DNA of 64,000 nucleotides from Xanthostigma xanthostigma (GCA_963575645.1 OY754465.1:61465901-61529900), one strand, 5' to 3'. Positions 21,698 to 32,399 are shown, numbered from the stretch's first letter. Numbers and translations: made by a program. The notes: generated by a model not told the origin, from the sequence alone.

Positions 21698-22215
21698 AAC
21701 GTCTTATGAATTTTCGATCAAGTCACGTGTCCTGACGCGAGTTTAACATTTTTTACCCATTACAAAAAAAGTGTACAAAAGTTTTCGTCTTACGAATTTT
21801 GTCTTACGAATTTTCGATCAGGTCTTACGAATTTTCGATGAGGTCACGTGTCCTGACGCGAGTTTAACATTTTTTACCCATTACAAAAAAAGTGTACAAA
21901 AGTTTTCGTTTTACGAATTTTGTCTTACGAATTTTTGATCAGGTCTTACGAATTTTCAATCTGACGCGAGTTCAACATTTTTTACCCATTACAAAAAAAG
22001 TGTACAAAAGTTTTCGTCTTACGAATTTTGTCTTACGAATTTTCGATCAGGTCTTACGAATTTTCAATCTGACGCGAGTTTAACATTTTTTACCCATTAC
22101 AAAAAAAGTGTACAAAAGTTTTCGTCTTACGAATTTTCGATCAGGTCTTACGAATTTTCAATCTGACGCGAGTTTAACATTTTTTACCCATTACAAAAAA
22201 AGTGTACAACGCCAC
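21698..22215 (+). repeat. Two-level tandem array
   Basis: A larger unit of roughly 100-130 bp contains 'tgacgcgagtttaacatttt', 'ttacccattacaaaaaaagt' and 'gtacaaaagttttcg'. It repeats about five times, with different numbers of the short sub-unit 'gtcttacgaattttcgatca' inserted between. The last unit exits into 'caacgccactaaag'. Confidence 0.85.
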
Positions 22216-22775
22216 TAAAGAAGTTTTCACTTCAAAAATAAAATTACGCTACCAGATAGACGTTCTCCTATTAGCTAGTTTTTGAACGCTTTGCGTCCTC
22301 ACGCATCCCTACATATTCTGCAACTAACTACCAAAGAGTACGTGGATCTCGAGTCGGCGCAACTCCGAAGATTCAAACGGCAACACACAAACGTCTGTCG
22401 TCAGGCAACACCCAACTCAATTGGCGTGCTTACGTTTACCGCTAGAGCGGCGTCACACATCTAGCCTCAAATCTATCTTATGTCGGTAATATCACTGCCT
22501 ATCGCAATATAGATCCGTCAATCAATCCATCACTTGATCGATGATCAACCGATATGCACTGTAATCTACATGAAAAATATTAAACATTTTTTGGTAGAAC
22601 GGGCCTTTTATATAGTCTTAATGACTTTTTATGTTGCTGATAGCTTTATAATTTTATCTTGTATTTCGTTGACGTGTCAAATAGATATGTCTCAACTGGC
22701 CAAATAAATATCTATCTATCTATTACGTAAAAATCTTCGTATACATGTATATTTATTATTTGTATTTATATTAGA
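22216..22775. other. Mostly unassigned, with one GC-richer open frame
   Basis: A 60-codon TTG-initiated frame (22282-22464) has balanced composition and no domain. It may be a degraded coding piece of an element. Downstream sequence is AT-rich. Confidence 0.2.
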
Positions 22776-23076
22776 CTAGCGGCCCGGCTCGGTTCTACCA
22801 CTGCACGCCACCCATACTGCTAGTTGCCGCTCGGTGTGCTACAGTGACGCGCCATTTGAACTGCAATTGCGCTCGCCTACTTGAGAAGATACAATTTTTC
22901 TTGACAAAACACAGTTATTTTTTACAAAATATTTACATGTTATATACAAAAACCATCCTCGTTTATCGCTCTTTGTATCAGTGAAACTGAAACCCGTATG
23001 AAAATCGTTCGATAGTTTTTGAGTTTATCGTGTTCAGACATACAGACGCGGCGAAGGAACTTTATAAATTATATAG
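22776..23076 (-). mobile_element. Helitron family B, full-length
   Basis: The minus strand begins TCTATATAATTTATAAAGTT and ends with ggtagaaccgagccgggccg then CTAG. It is inserted between A and T. Length is 301 bp. This is the clearest family B boundary set. Confidence 0.75.
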
Positions 23077-23699
23077 ATACAATGAGGTCGCGATAATCGG
23101 GAGGTAAAAAGAGAGGTAGCATTCATCCTCTATCTCTCTTTCGTCTGTAAACAAAGATCGGCTACAGCGCGCTATTCATGCCCGTTTATTAATAAATACG
23201 CTTCGACGAATTCTCATCCGATGTCGCTAAGGTAATTTTCAAAGCGAAGATTTTTACTCCGACGTCGAAAATGAAATATAGACAGCACTGCATATTTAAA
23301 AGTCGGTTTATCGCGATCCAATGTACAAACGGAGCAGGTACTTGACCGAGTTGTTTTTTTTTATTAATTCCAATTAACTTCCAAAGCGAGTGGATTTTCA
23401 GTATTAAATTAATCATACAGCGCAAAAATATTTGTTGTTATACGATGTATTTTTATACTATTATTAATAGCATTAATATTTTAAAACGCATAAAAATTAT
23501 CGAATAAGCAAAGTACAAACCGGTACAGTCAATAACCCACTTTACCTAACGATTAAAACATTTCCATAAGACATGATAACGTTTAATCGAGAAAAACAAA
23601 GATTTACAGAATAAATAATATTATACTGAACTGCTATAATATAAAAGTATATTTTTTAATTTAGGGTCGTATTTTCATAACACGGGACGCTTTAAACTA
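23077..23699. other. Non-coding stretch without assigned element
   Basis: AT-rich. The minus-strand 78-codon frame (23189-23425) has no supporting features. Confidence 0.35.
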
Positions 23700-24025
23700 C
23701 AGTAGAACCTCGATTATCCGAGCCAAACTAATGCGAGGTACGCGCGTCTATGATCCGGATTAATCGAGCCACTAAAGACCCAATATCCGTATTAACCGAG
23801 CTTCTAAAATATAGTACCTAATGTACATATTTCCATTTAAAATCGTCGGGGCAATAAAATAATTTATTAATAAAAAAATTTACATGGTAAAAACGTTTAT
23901 AAACCGTTTAACGCACATTTGTGTTTATTTTTTTAATGAATAAAAAATAAATCTGGATTATCCGAGTTTTCAGTTATCCGAGTAGAGTGTTCCCCATGAA
24001 ACCTCCGATAATCGGGGTTTTACTA
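23700..24025. mobile_element. Pogo/Tigger-type MITE with TA target
   Basis: Left end CAGTAGAACCTCGATTATCC after TA. The right end is the complement of 'TAGTAAAACCCCGATTATCG' before TA. Internal copies of 'ttatccgag' occur near the right end. Length is 326 bp, with no transposase. Confidence 0.75.
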
Positions 24026-24320
24026 TAACAATCAATTTACAATAATATTGTCTAGTTCACATGTCCCTTTTTGATGAATTCCAGTCATCCTTCACTGAAA
24101 ATTACCATCAATCCATTCGGAATGACATCTAGAAACTTTTTGGAAAAAATTGAAGATGGGGGGACGAAAAAATTGCAAAATTTATAAACATTTCAGTAAA
24201 AGAAAAAAGAGGGGTTTGGTTTTTTGCGAATGTTTCAAAAACTATTGCAGATATCTGAAATCACAAAAAAGATTCTGAAAGAGCAGGAAATTTCCTACAA
24301 AAAAGTCCCATCTCCCGGAA

Positions 24321-24476
24321 CTCTACCACCAATATTTATAATTTTAATTTAGAGGTGAAAATAGGGCTAAAATATTTTAAATAATTTCGTTTTTTAGCTT
24401 GTATAAAAAGTAAAAAAAAAACATTTTTAGCCCTATTTTCACCTCTAAATTAAAATTAGAAATATTGGTGGTAGAG
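24321..24476. repeat. Long hairpin (about 50-bp arms)
   Basis: Arms 24321-24373 and 24425-24476 are complementary over 'ctctaccaccaatatttata', 'attttaatttagaggtgaaa' and 'atagggctaaaa'. About 50 bp of A/T-rich loop separate them. It could be a MITE or give a long RNA hairpin if transcribed. Confidence 0.75.
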
Positions 24477-24479
24477 TTG

Positions 24480-25040
24480 CCAAAATAATTTTTAACATTT
24501 ACCTACTTTGTGCTTGCCACGTCGAGGAAGGGAACGAAAGCTTATATCAATATTTAGTTACTAACACAATTAGGTACTGCACAACACATATCGTGCTTCT
24601 TCTTCGATTTTTCAATTGCGTGTTTAACTTCAACAACTGTAATCAATAAAATATTTACAAAAATGCGTAGTGCGCGATGCTTCACTATATGGGACGCTTC
24701 GCATAGGTAAGTTCAGAGAAATGATGAGTAGATGGCACATGGTCGAACTGTCGAAGTAAAATCCCAATACGAACAAAGAAAACACGCCAAGGTTAACAGC
24801 AAAACAAAATTAAAATCGTATCAGTTAATTCAAATTTCAAATCAATTCACACTGACACTTGAGCAATTTTGAATTGTTAGGATGATATTGGGATCGTTTT
24901 GCATCCCCTTCTGAAGATCTATAAGAGTTTCGTGCTGGAATTATCACGTTTTGACTACAGAAAAAAAAACTAAACTATTAAACATTCTTTGGTACATAAG
25001 CTCACCTGTTGGATGTAACCTTTCAGGGTTGAACCAGGTA
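24480..25040. other. Unassigned stretch preceding a possible minus-strand exon
   Basis: No repeat partner was noticed. Composition is less AT-extreme than neighbours between 24.84 and 25.34 kb, which may indicate unique sequence. Confidence 0.3.
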
Positions 25041-25041
25041 T
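25006..25041 (-). CDS. Possible 36-bp microexon, unidentified
   Basis: On the minus strand, 'ttctattttgttgcag' is a good acceptor and 'catccaacaggtgagc' contains a good donor. Between them lie 36 bases, divisible by three, that would encode about twelve residues (ACC TGG TTC AAC CCT GAA ... , TWFNPERLHPT). The surrounding frame is open from 25204 to 24944. Splice signals of this quality occur by chance, and no neighbouring exon was recognised, so the call is weak. Confidence 0.2.
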
Positions 25042-25447
25042 CTGCAACAAAATAGAACCTTTGAATTATGACTGAATATTGTTCATAAGCGGTGCAATGG
25101 CAGAATATGAAAGTGTTCTGAACTACCCTGTGACCAACCAGGGTTAATAAATCTACATGAAGTAACTGAAACACAATATTATCTCGGGGGTCATGCTTCA
25201 CCAAGCTACCAATGGCAGCTCAATTGGTTAAGATGTTAAGATGCATGTTGTTTTTCAATTGCTTCCAGTCTGGCTAGTAGCTTGGTGGCGGCCCATGGTA
25301 CCATGGTAGTTCGATGGAACAAGATCATTAAACAGTGCCCAAGAGATTTAATTCCGGACAGGGATAAACGTACTGCTGGTAGTCAAAAAAAAGACATTAG
25401 TCACAGCCTTCTAGCTTCTAATTTATAAGTGAACTACCTATATTCGG

Positions 25448-25464
25448 TTAAAGGAAGCGTTATC
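25448..25464. repeat. 17-bp target site duplication, left copy
   Basis: TTAAAGGAAGCGTTATC here and TTAAAGGAAGCGTTGTC at 25592-25608 differ at one base and bracket the fold-back. Confidence 0.75.
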
Positions 25465-25591
25465 CAAGTGTGTAGGCTTTCACGGCCGGTGTTGATCCAA
25501 ATCTTCTTGGTTTCCGGGCTTGTATTACTACCTGTAGGTAGTAATACCAATGGACCACGGCATACAAGCCCGGAACCAAGAAGATTTGGAT
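25465..25591 (+). mobile_element. Short fold-back insertion E
   Basis: The 127-bp insert opens with 'tgtaggctttcacggccggt', then 'atccaaatcttcttgg' (25495). It ends with the complement of the latter (25576-25591). A second pair, 'cgggcttgtattactacc' and 'ggtagtaatacc', forms the inner hairpin. The 17-bp direct repeat outside proves an insertion. Sequences beginning with this GC-rich leader accompany Penelope-like ends in other animals as far as I remember, but I cannot verify that here. Confidence 0.65.
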
Positions 25592-25608
25592 TTAAAGGAA
25601 GCGTTGTC
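25592..25608. repeat. 17-bp target site duplication, right copy
   Basis: Right copy with one substitution relative to 25448-25464. Confidence 0.75.
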
Positions 25609-25609
25609 A

Positions 25610-26412
25610 AAAAATCCGATTTGACAATGAACTTAGATTGTGACTATACTATTTCATCATGAGAAAAACAATAAAATTTAAAATCGACCCTGCTCGAAAA
25701 ATAATTGATCGGCTTCCTTTTTAAAGACATATTTCTAAATGCAATATAATTATAAAACGTTACCTGTAATTGCTTCAAGCTATTGTTTTTTCTTTTTTAA
25801 TTCGCAACTAAAAATTATTTCGAACGCATTTCTTGATAACTGTAAATTATTCTTCCATACCAGAACACTATATTTCTTGTTTTTAAGTTGGCAACGAAGC
25901 GCACTACTTGATAAAATTAAACTACTGTCGCAAACGATATTATTTATCATTGAAAAAGATCACAAAAAATACGTTTTATATTAAAGTTTGTTTTTGCTAT
26001 AGTTTCGTGGCAATATATCAAAATGAATAATTCGATAGTTTAGTATTGTGTACACAAGTCCGCGTTGTGTCGCGAACTACTAAACCGATTGATAGCTACG
26101 GCAGAAAACCATCTTTTGTTCGTATATAAAATGAAATATTAAATTTACATATGTTTTATAAATTTACATAAGAGAAACTATCGCGTTTTGACTATACAAA
26201 TAAAGATCGGAAACGTAACCAGCTTCTCTGATGGATGAAACATGCCCTTTTTCGTTTTCTGCGGGAATATTGCCTTAGTTGCTAGTATATTCAACCGTTT
26301 AATGACACACTAAAAGACAAGAATAAAAATATTTGCCATCATAATATTTTACACACACTTCCTCTAGGTCTCGTTATCCGACTAACAGTGCATATTTTAT
26401 GTCTATGTATAA
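25610..26412. repeat. Unassigned, beginning with a dispersed repeat fragment
   Basis: 25620-25680 starts 'ttgacaatgaacttagattg', a theme shared with 26.93-27.13 and 36.30-36.50 kb. The remainder is AT-rich. 26.05-26.11 kb holds a 'gaactactaaaccgattgat' phrase of the kind found in Helitrons. Confidence 0.35.
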
Positions 26413-26878
26413 TCTTTTATAAAAGAAAACCGTGACTGACTATCAACGCACAGCTCAAACCTCTGGACGGAATGAGCTGAACTTTGGCACACAGACAGTT
26501 ATTATGACGTAAAAATCCGCTAATAATGGGTTTTTGAAAATTCAACCCGTAAAAGGGTTCAAAATTTGCATGGAGAAATCATACAAGATAGATGTACCAA
26601 TTTGAAAGCGTGCAGGATTACTCCTGTTAACAAATAAATAAACACGTGTTTCATGCTTTTTAAAAACAACCCCTTCAGAGAGTGAAAAGAGGTAAATAGT
26701 CTAAAAATCAACATGCGGGTGTCATTTTCAAGATTTGTCGGGACGTTGATCACGTTAATGTCATCAATTTTGAAATTTATAAGGGGGGTCTACGTCGAGA
26801 AAGGAGTAACTATGCCAAATGATGGGAATGCATCCGTGTTTCGTCTCAATCGCGTACGAAGCTGCGGGTAACGGCTAG
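26413..26878 (+). mobile_element. Non-autonomous Helitron, third family
   Basis: Begins TCTTTTATAAAAGAAAACCG after A and ends gctgcgggtaacggCTAG before T. The interior has 'ctctggacggaatgagctga' and 'aactttggcac'. The 466-bp element has no coding capacity. Confidence 0.7.
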
Positions 26879-26924
26879 TATGTAATATGTAGTCAACATA
26901 ACATTTATTTAAACTTCATTTAAT

Positions 26925-27130
26925 TTTAATTGACAATGACCTTAGATTGTGACAATATTAACAAAGTTTTGATACATGCAGTAGATGTGACATTAGATTG
27001 TAAATTGCACTCACACAAAAACAAATGATTCATCATATAGAAAAAGTCGCTAAATATTTATTAAAATACATACAAAAATGCTGTTTCGAAGTGGAAATTG
27101 CACAAAAAAAAACTATGCTAAATACATGCA
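26925..27130 (+). repeat. Dispersed repeat, paired with 36.30-36.50 kb
   Basis: Shared in order: 'gaccttagattgtga', 'atacatgcag', 'acattagattgt', 'aaacaaa', 'catagaaaaag' and 'aaatgc..gttcgaa'. The copies have diverged considerably. Confidence 0.6.
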
Positions 27131-27180
27131 TACACCATTTATAAAAAACATCGTTTCAATCGATCAATTGTTTTTCGAAA

Positions 27181-27422
27181 TCCATTTAATATTATAAAGA
27201 GGTCAAATTTGTAAGTCTGGATGTCGAAGGTAATCGCCGAAACTACCCAACCGATTTCAAAAAAAATTCACCAATATTTAGAAGGGGCCTTCAGGATGGA
27301 CATAGGCTGTATATTATCGCGTTAAAATAAAAGCGCTCTTCGTGGTGACCAATTTTGCTACACAAGTTGACGAAAAAACGGCGGCAATCTATAAACTCGG
27401 CCGAACCGGACCGGGCCGCTAG
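27181..27422 (+). mobile_element. Non-autonomous Helitron, short subfamily
   Basis: TC start after A, then 'attataaagagg' and 'tcgccgaaactacccaaccg'. It ends with 'gaaccggaccgggccgCTAG' before T. Partner of 5935-6168. Length is 242 bp. Confidence 0.75.
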
Positions 27423-27689
27423 TTCAACAATAATTTTTAATGGAGAAATATTTGTGGTCAACATTTAAAGGTCATTGTCAATAACATGCTTTCTGCAATA
27501 GCATTATTGATACCCAAACAAGTATAATTAATAACTACAGAGTGATTTTTAAGTTGATTCTTCTTTTTTAACAGGGTGTAGAAATCATATAGACGAACAA
27601 ATATTTAAGTAATTTTTTTATCAAAAATCAAAAATAAGAGAAACAGCCGTTCAAAATATAATTACATTTTTAAAATTTTATTTAATTAA

Positions 27690-27860
27690 TTCAAAAGCCC
27701 GGTTAACGCACGCGAAGAAATGATAGCACGAATCGGAAATGCATCCCAAATAATTCGCGGAAGGCCCTTATCGCTACTACAAGCATGTACAAAAGCATGG
27801 CTACGACGCACACATCTTTGTGTCCAACAAAACGGGGACGACTTCGAACGATTTCCGTAA
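27690..27860 (+). pseudogene. C-terminal remnant of an IS630/Tc1-mariner-type transposase
   Basis: The frame, open after a TAA at 27687, encodes 56 residues that begin FKSPVNAREEMIARI and end LCVQQNGDDFERFP before TAA. The pattern PVN..EEM(I)xRI..A, then LRR..LC...NG..FE, is characteristic of the extreme C-terminus of mariner-like DDE transposases found in many arthropods. The N-terminal DNA-binding region and the catalytic triad are absent, so it cannot be active. An ATG exists at 27720 but is internal to the homologous region. It sits inside a TA-flanked element with matching long terminal repeats. Confidence 0.7.
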
Positions 27861-28205
27861 ATACTTGATAATGACATAACATATTATTTCCATAGTGACA
27901 TAACATAACGCCAGGACCGACCTCAAAATTTGATAAAACTTAATAAAACTTTGAAAGCCTGTTCCTCTTTCATTTTTAAGTTCTGATAATTATTAATAGG
28001 TATATTTGATATAAAATTTGGCGAATATAGAAGGGTCTTAACTGTCCACTTACTTAATTATGTAAATTAACTGAATGAATTTTTATATTATGTACAACAT
28101 AGTATTGAATTCTGCATATTCAAATTTTCTTTATTTTTTATCTCTTTTTTGTTGTATGGTTTTCTTTATATTTGTTATATGTAATCTGTTATTGGGTTTT
28201 ATACC

Positions 28206-28250
28206 TGTTGATTACTATAATAATAAATAAATAAATAAATAAATAAATTC
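28206..28250. repeat. (AATA)n low-complexity tract
   Basis: Tandem aaat units end at attcacc. It sits inside the mariner-type element. Confidence 0.8.
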
Positions 28251-28383
28251 ACCTATAACTCTCGCTTCTGTGAAGGTTCATATCTAGCGTTACCTAAAAT
28301 AAAATTAGCTCTCGCATGATGTGAAATAAACAGTTACAAATTGCTATATATTAGAATGATGAATTGATCTTGTTGTGTCACTG

Positions 28384-28455
28384 TGGAGTAATGTAACTCA
28401 GTCCGCCGCGATAGTGGAAAGATTCGGGGTTCGTATCCCGATGGTGACATTGTTT
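28384..28455 (+). repeat. Weak tRNA-like sequence
   Basis: 'gtaactcagtccgccg' resembles an A-box region. 'tcggggttcgtatcccga' forms a perfect T arm with a GTTCG loop. The anticodon arm is not formed. Confidence 0.35.
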
Positions 28456-28896
28456 GAGAAATAAATTTTTCTAATATGCAATGTAACAATGGGTGTTTCT
28501 TAACAATGTAGCGAACGGTGGCTACGCCTGTATCTTAATTGGTAGTTATGCGTCCTTATCGTATGAATATTCACATATAAATAAATAAATAATAAAGTTA
28601 TTTGAAATATTTGTTCGTCTATTTGATTTCCGCACGTTGTTAAAAAAAAGAATCAACTATAAAATCATTCTGTATATGTACATAGATTTGCAATAAACAA
28701 TTCCATAATATTATTGTTAACTTATTTCAGTGATATGCACAATCACGATGCCTATAGAATTACTTTTATATATGAACATTGGACGCTGTGGACAAACTAA
28801 ATATAGCCATATTACATATCATATTTCAAGGACGTCGAGTTTAGTGCATTGGAAAAAAAAATAATAGTAGCATCCAATCGTATCTGCTCACTGCTG

Positions 28897-30226
28897 TAGT
28901 GATGAGTCCACATGACTCTTATTTAGAGCTGGCTCCGCTCACTAAAAAGAGTCGCTCAGAGCGAGTAGTTCAACGGAGCGACGCTATAGAGTATAGACAA
29001 TACGCACTACACAATAGTGCAGACTGCAGAGGTGTCATCATGCATGCTCAGGAGTCACATAGCATTGCACAGCACAATACACACACTCAGCTCTGAGCTC
29101 ATTTTAATATGTTTCTGATCTTATATTACTCGCATTTCAAATAAACTATAAAATTTAATAAAAGCTTAACAATAATAATGTTTATTGTTACAATATTACA
29201 TATTTGTCAACGACGTCAATGTGAATGGTTTAAGTCACTGTAAGCTTAGTACTATTACACTTAAGGCCCCCATACACCTCGTTCTTTTTTGGCAGTTTTA
29301 ACCGCCGGGTAAAACTGTACGGTTAAACACGAACAACGGCCATCCCCATACACCTCGTTTTTTTATGGCAGTTTTAACCGCACGGGTAAAACTGTACGGT
29401 TAATTAAACACGAACAACGGCCATATCCACACAGAGGCGTAGTTTCGTTCAGTTTTTCTGAAGTCGTGGCATCATTAATACGATCTGATTTCATGGAAAA
29501 TACAATAATATTGATATTATTTTATGTTTAATAAACATTAATAAACAATAAAATGCAAAAATAATTAATAAAATTGATTGATATTTGTCTAAATTAGAGT
29601 GTTTTATTTGACACCATTATTTTTTCCTCTAAATTAATCAATATGTTTATAGCAATTTTCATTTATTTTTGTCAAAATTGCTTAGCACTAAAACGGTTAA
29701 AATATAAATCAATACTCAAACTAATTACAATCATTTAATTAATATGACTTATTTGCTGTACGTCGCACCACTGAATAAACACGTCGATTCTTATCGGAAA
29801 GCGCCACACATTACGATTTGAAACGACAACCAGCAAACACGTCGTGTTTAAAATCAAGATTCGGCAGATAAAAAAACTGCCGTGTTTCATCGACAGTTTT
29901 TGCCCATACACTTCGGTTTTGACCGACGTGTTTTATCGTGACGATGAAAACTGCCAAAAAAGAACGAGGTGTATGGGGGCCTTTACAGTGTGTCATTTAA
30001 CATTAAATGACTCAGCAAAGATAACTACGTACGTGCAAAGTTCACTAGTGCCTCTGTGACCTGTGCTGTGTGAGCTCTGCAAATGTGCGAATGCAACAGT
30101 ACAGAATAGCTCAGCACAGAGCAATGGCGCTCGGAGTGATTCATTCACAAAAAAAGAGCGACTCGCTCCACTCCGAGAAAGGAGTCTTTCATCATGAACG
30201 ACTCGCTCAGGAGCGACACATCACTA
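28897..30226. mobile_element. hAT-like element with TAGTGATG ends
   Basis: The left end is TAGTGATGAGTCCACATGAC. The right end is the complement of TAGTGATGTGTCGCTCCTGA. Short 'gagcgagt' and 'gagtcgctc' motifs crowd both ends. The 8-bp target duplication expected of hAT elements is not seen. A separate Harbinger-like MITE occupies 29264-29982. Confidence 0.55.
29264..29982. mobile_element. PIF/Harbinger-type MITE with TTA target duplication
   Basis: A 36-bp perfect terminal inverted repeat starts AGGCCCCCATACACCTCGTT. TTA lies on both sides (29261-29263, 29983-29985), the TWA-type target typical of PIF/Harbinger. The left end is partly duplicated in tandem (a second 'ccccatacacctcgttt' at about 29344). 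No transposase or Myb-like frame is present in the 719 bp. Confidence 0.8.
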
Positions 30227-30493
30227 ATCTACTGGTCTAATTGGAGAGAAAATAAGCTGTTCGCTACGTGCGTATCACGTGTCAACCCTCTGGCGGCTGA
30301 GAAGTGTAAATAAAACTGGATTATCAAGCACAGTGTCTTATGGAAAGGCAGTGGCGGTTCCGCTATGAGCGCTGCAGAGCTGCCGAACAACCTAGGTACT
30401 TCGTAATTTAAGAATGAATTATATTTTCCACATTTTTTAAGGTTAGGAATTTACACAATTTTTGCAGCACATCAAACGTCATCATCAGATACA

Positions 30494-31021
30494 CTAGCGG
30501 TCCGTCCCGGCTTCAACCGGATGCAATAGATATAATTCTGCAAAATGTATTTCGTTTGCGGCCCGGCGTCTGAACTAATAGCTTTGAGCGAATTCTATCA
30601 GATGTCGCTACTTGGTACTAAAACAATTTTTTTTGTTTAATTCTGAACTAATAGTTTTAAATAAATTGTATCAGATGACGCTGCATGTTACTAAAACAAA
30701 CTTTTTTAGAAAACACCGTAATTTTTTACAAGATATTTAATAAATTTAATAAAAACAGGCCACTAGCGTAACATTGGTAAAGCTTATATAAAAACTATCC
30801 TATAGTGCAGTAAAGGCGAACCTTTTTGAGAAGTAGGTCACATTTTGTTAATTATTTTTTTTAGTACTAGCTCGTGGGTCACTAAGTCAGTGCCATCACT
30901 GCTATAGTGTAAGTTGTATCAAGCAAGACAAATATACAAAATATCATTAAAATCGTTTGTTTTTTTCGGAGATTAGCGCAGACGAACATCGTGATACGAG
31001 ATTTTCATATATTATATAAGA
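30494..31021 (-). mobile_element. Non-autonomous Helitron
   Basis: The minus strand begins TCTTATATAATATATGAAAA and ends 'gggacggaccgCTAG' before T. Internally there are two related blocks with 'ctgaactaatag' and 'atcagatg(t/a)cgct' (30.57-30.71 kb). It is about 528 bp long. Confidence 0.7.
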
Positions 31022-31064
31022 TTTAAAATTATACAATGCAGAATACTAATGAAAAAAATCGCTT

Positions 31065-31130
31065 GTAGACGGACGGACATCGAAATGATTCCATGAAGTG
31101 TTCCGTTTTGCACATGAATACTAAAAACGT
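31065..31130 (+). repeat. SINE-like 3' terminus, diverged
   Basis: 'gtagacggacggacatcgaa', then 'gtgttccgttttgcac', then 'gaatactaaaaacg'. Same architecture as 14.16 and 15.36 kb. Confidence 0.5.
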
Positions 31131-31374
31131 CACAATATAATTACGTGAACGATGACAGTTAATATTTTCCAGTCATGAGTATAATTCAATTGTTTCACTA
31201 CGCAATGTTATAAATATAGCAATTTAGTGAATACGCGATTAGCACACACAATGTATAAAATTGTGTCTTTTCTATTACAAACTAATTACATAGTATTAAA
31301 GACTGTGAAGGTTATTAATTTGAGCCAGGTTTGAGCGCAGACAAAACAGATCCCTTATAATTTCTCAACATAAG

Positions 31375-31816
31375 TAAAGGCTCAAATAATTACATTGAGC
31401 GAGTTTACAAGCTGCTTATTGGCGAATTCGCTAGTTGCTAGTAAACTCGCTCAGTGTAATCAGTTTACTAGCCAAGTAGCAGATTGTAAACTATCTGCGA
31501 GTAAAGTTGAAAGCCGGTCATTTACTCGCTACTCGCTGGCGTTTGGGATTGTTAGCTAGTAAACTAGCCGTGTGTCATCATAGTTGCTAGTGAACTAGAT
31601 GCGTCTTGGTTAGTTTCTGGTTTCAGTGTTTACAAAATGTCGACGGAAATGAAAGAAAAACAACAACAAATTCACAATACGTGGTTCGTTAGCTAGTTGG
31701 CTAGTGAGCGAGTGACAAGTTTGTGTTTCATCATCCGTATCTCACTAGCCAACTCGCCCGCTCCTAAACTCGCCAACAAGCAGCTTGTAAAGTCCCTCAA
31801 TGTAATTGAGCCTTTA
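31375..31816. mobile_element. MITE with many internal 'actagc/gctagt' motifs
   Basis: Terminal inverted repeats of about 50 bp: TAAAGGCTCAA..TTACATTGAG and 'gtttacaagctgcttattgg', mirrored at 31764-31816. The interior is rich in 'gctagtaaactcgctc'-type words in both orientations. An ATG frame at 31638 (MSTEMKEKQQQIHNTWFVS, then stop) is embedded. No clear target duplication. Confidence 0.7.
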
Positions 31817-31935
31817 GGTCTAGAAACGTGAAATTTGGTCACCATTCAAAATAAAATAAAAGGTGCTGATCCACTGCACTGACTTTCTAGTCGTGCTGCA
31901 TCTTCCGCGGGTTTTTGTTGATCGTGTAACCCACC

Positions 31936-32030
31936 CAGTGGCGTAGCTAGGCTTGGGCGACGCAGGCCCACGTCCAAGGTCTCGCGCTTTTGAGGGCCTC
32001 GCGAGACTCTCTTGAAGCCAAACGCCATGA
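31936..32030 (+). mobile_element. hAT-type 5' end fragment
   Basis: CAGTGGCGTAGCTAGGCTTG is a textbook hAT terminus, followed by 'gggcgacgcaggccc'. No partner end was found. The overlapping minus-strand frame is a by-product. Confidence 0.55.
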
Positions 32031-32399
32031 TCTATATTATCTACGCTAAATAAGTAGGACGATTAGTATCGTAAAAGACCTTACCTACTAAATATAATCT
32101 ACATATAAATATGGCAGGATCAATACAATTTTAATTGCTTGACAGAGTTTAAACGTAAAGTAAGAATTCTATTTTTATTATATTCTCCAGTCAGATTTTA
32201 TGCCGCCATTAATTCACTCTCGTGTGTATAATTATGAATTGTGTTTTGTTACACGCAACAGAATCATAAATATGCGTAAAGAACACGCTAGCTAATTTTA
32301 AAAACATTTTCCAAGCTGCATTCTTTTTTTGATCCTGATTTATTGACCCGACATCATGATATAAAACTTAAGGTAGGTACTATAGGTACATGGTGATTT

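Larger units (their letters stand above)
27538..28672 (+). mobile_element. Mariner-type element with long terminal repeats, internally deleted
   Basis: Terminal inverted repeats of about 75 bp start CAGAGTGATTTTTAAGTTGA on the left and CAGAATGATTTTATAGTTGA on the right. TA lies on both sides (27536-27537, 28673-28674). Both arms include 'agacgaacaaatattt'. The 1135-bp body contains the tail of a transposase at 27690-27860, so this is a deletion derivative of an autonomous element rather than an anonymous MITE. Secondary repeats lie at 28.2-28.5 kb. Confidence 0.8.

Noticed and set aside
21698..22215. CRISPR-like array
   Set aside because: Repeats are contiguous and of mixed sizes, with no unique spacers and no cas genes. 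The genome is eukaryotic.
24944..25204. Complete 86-codon minus-strand gene
   Set aside because: The reading continues through what look like splice sites. Only the 36-bp interval between them is kept, as a weak microexon candidate.
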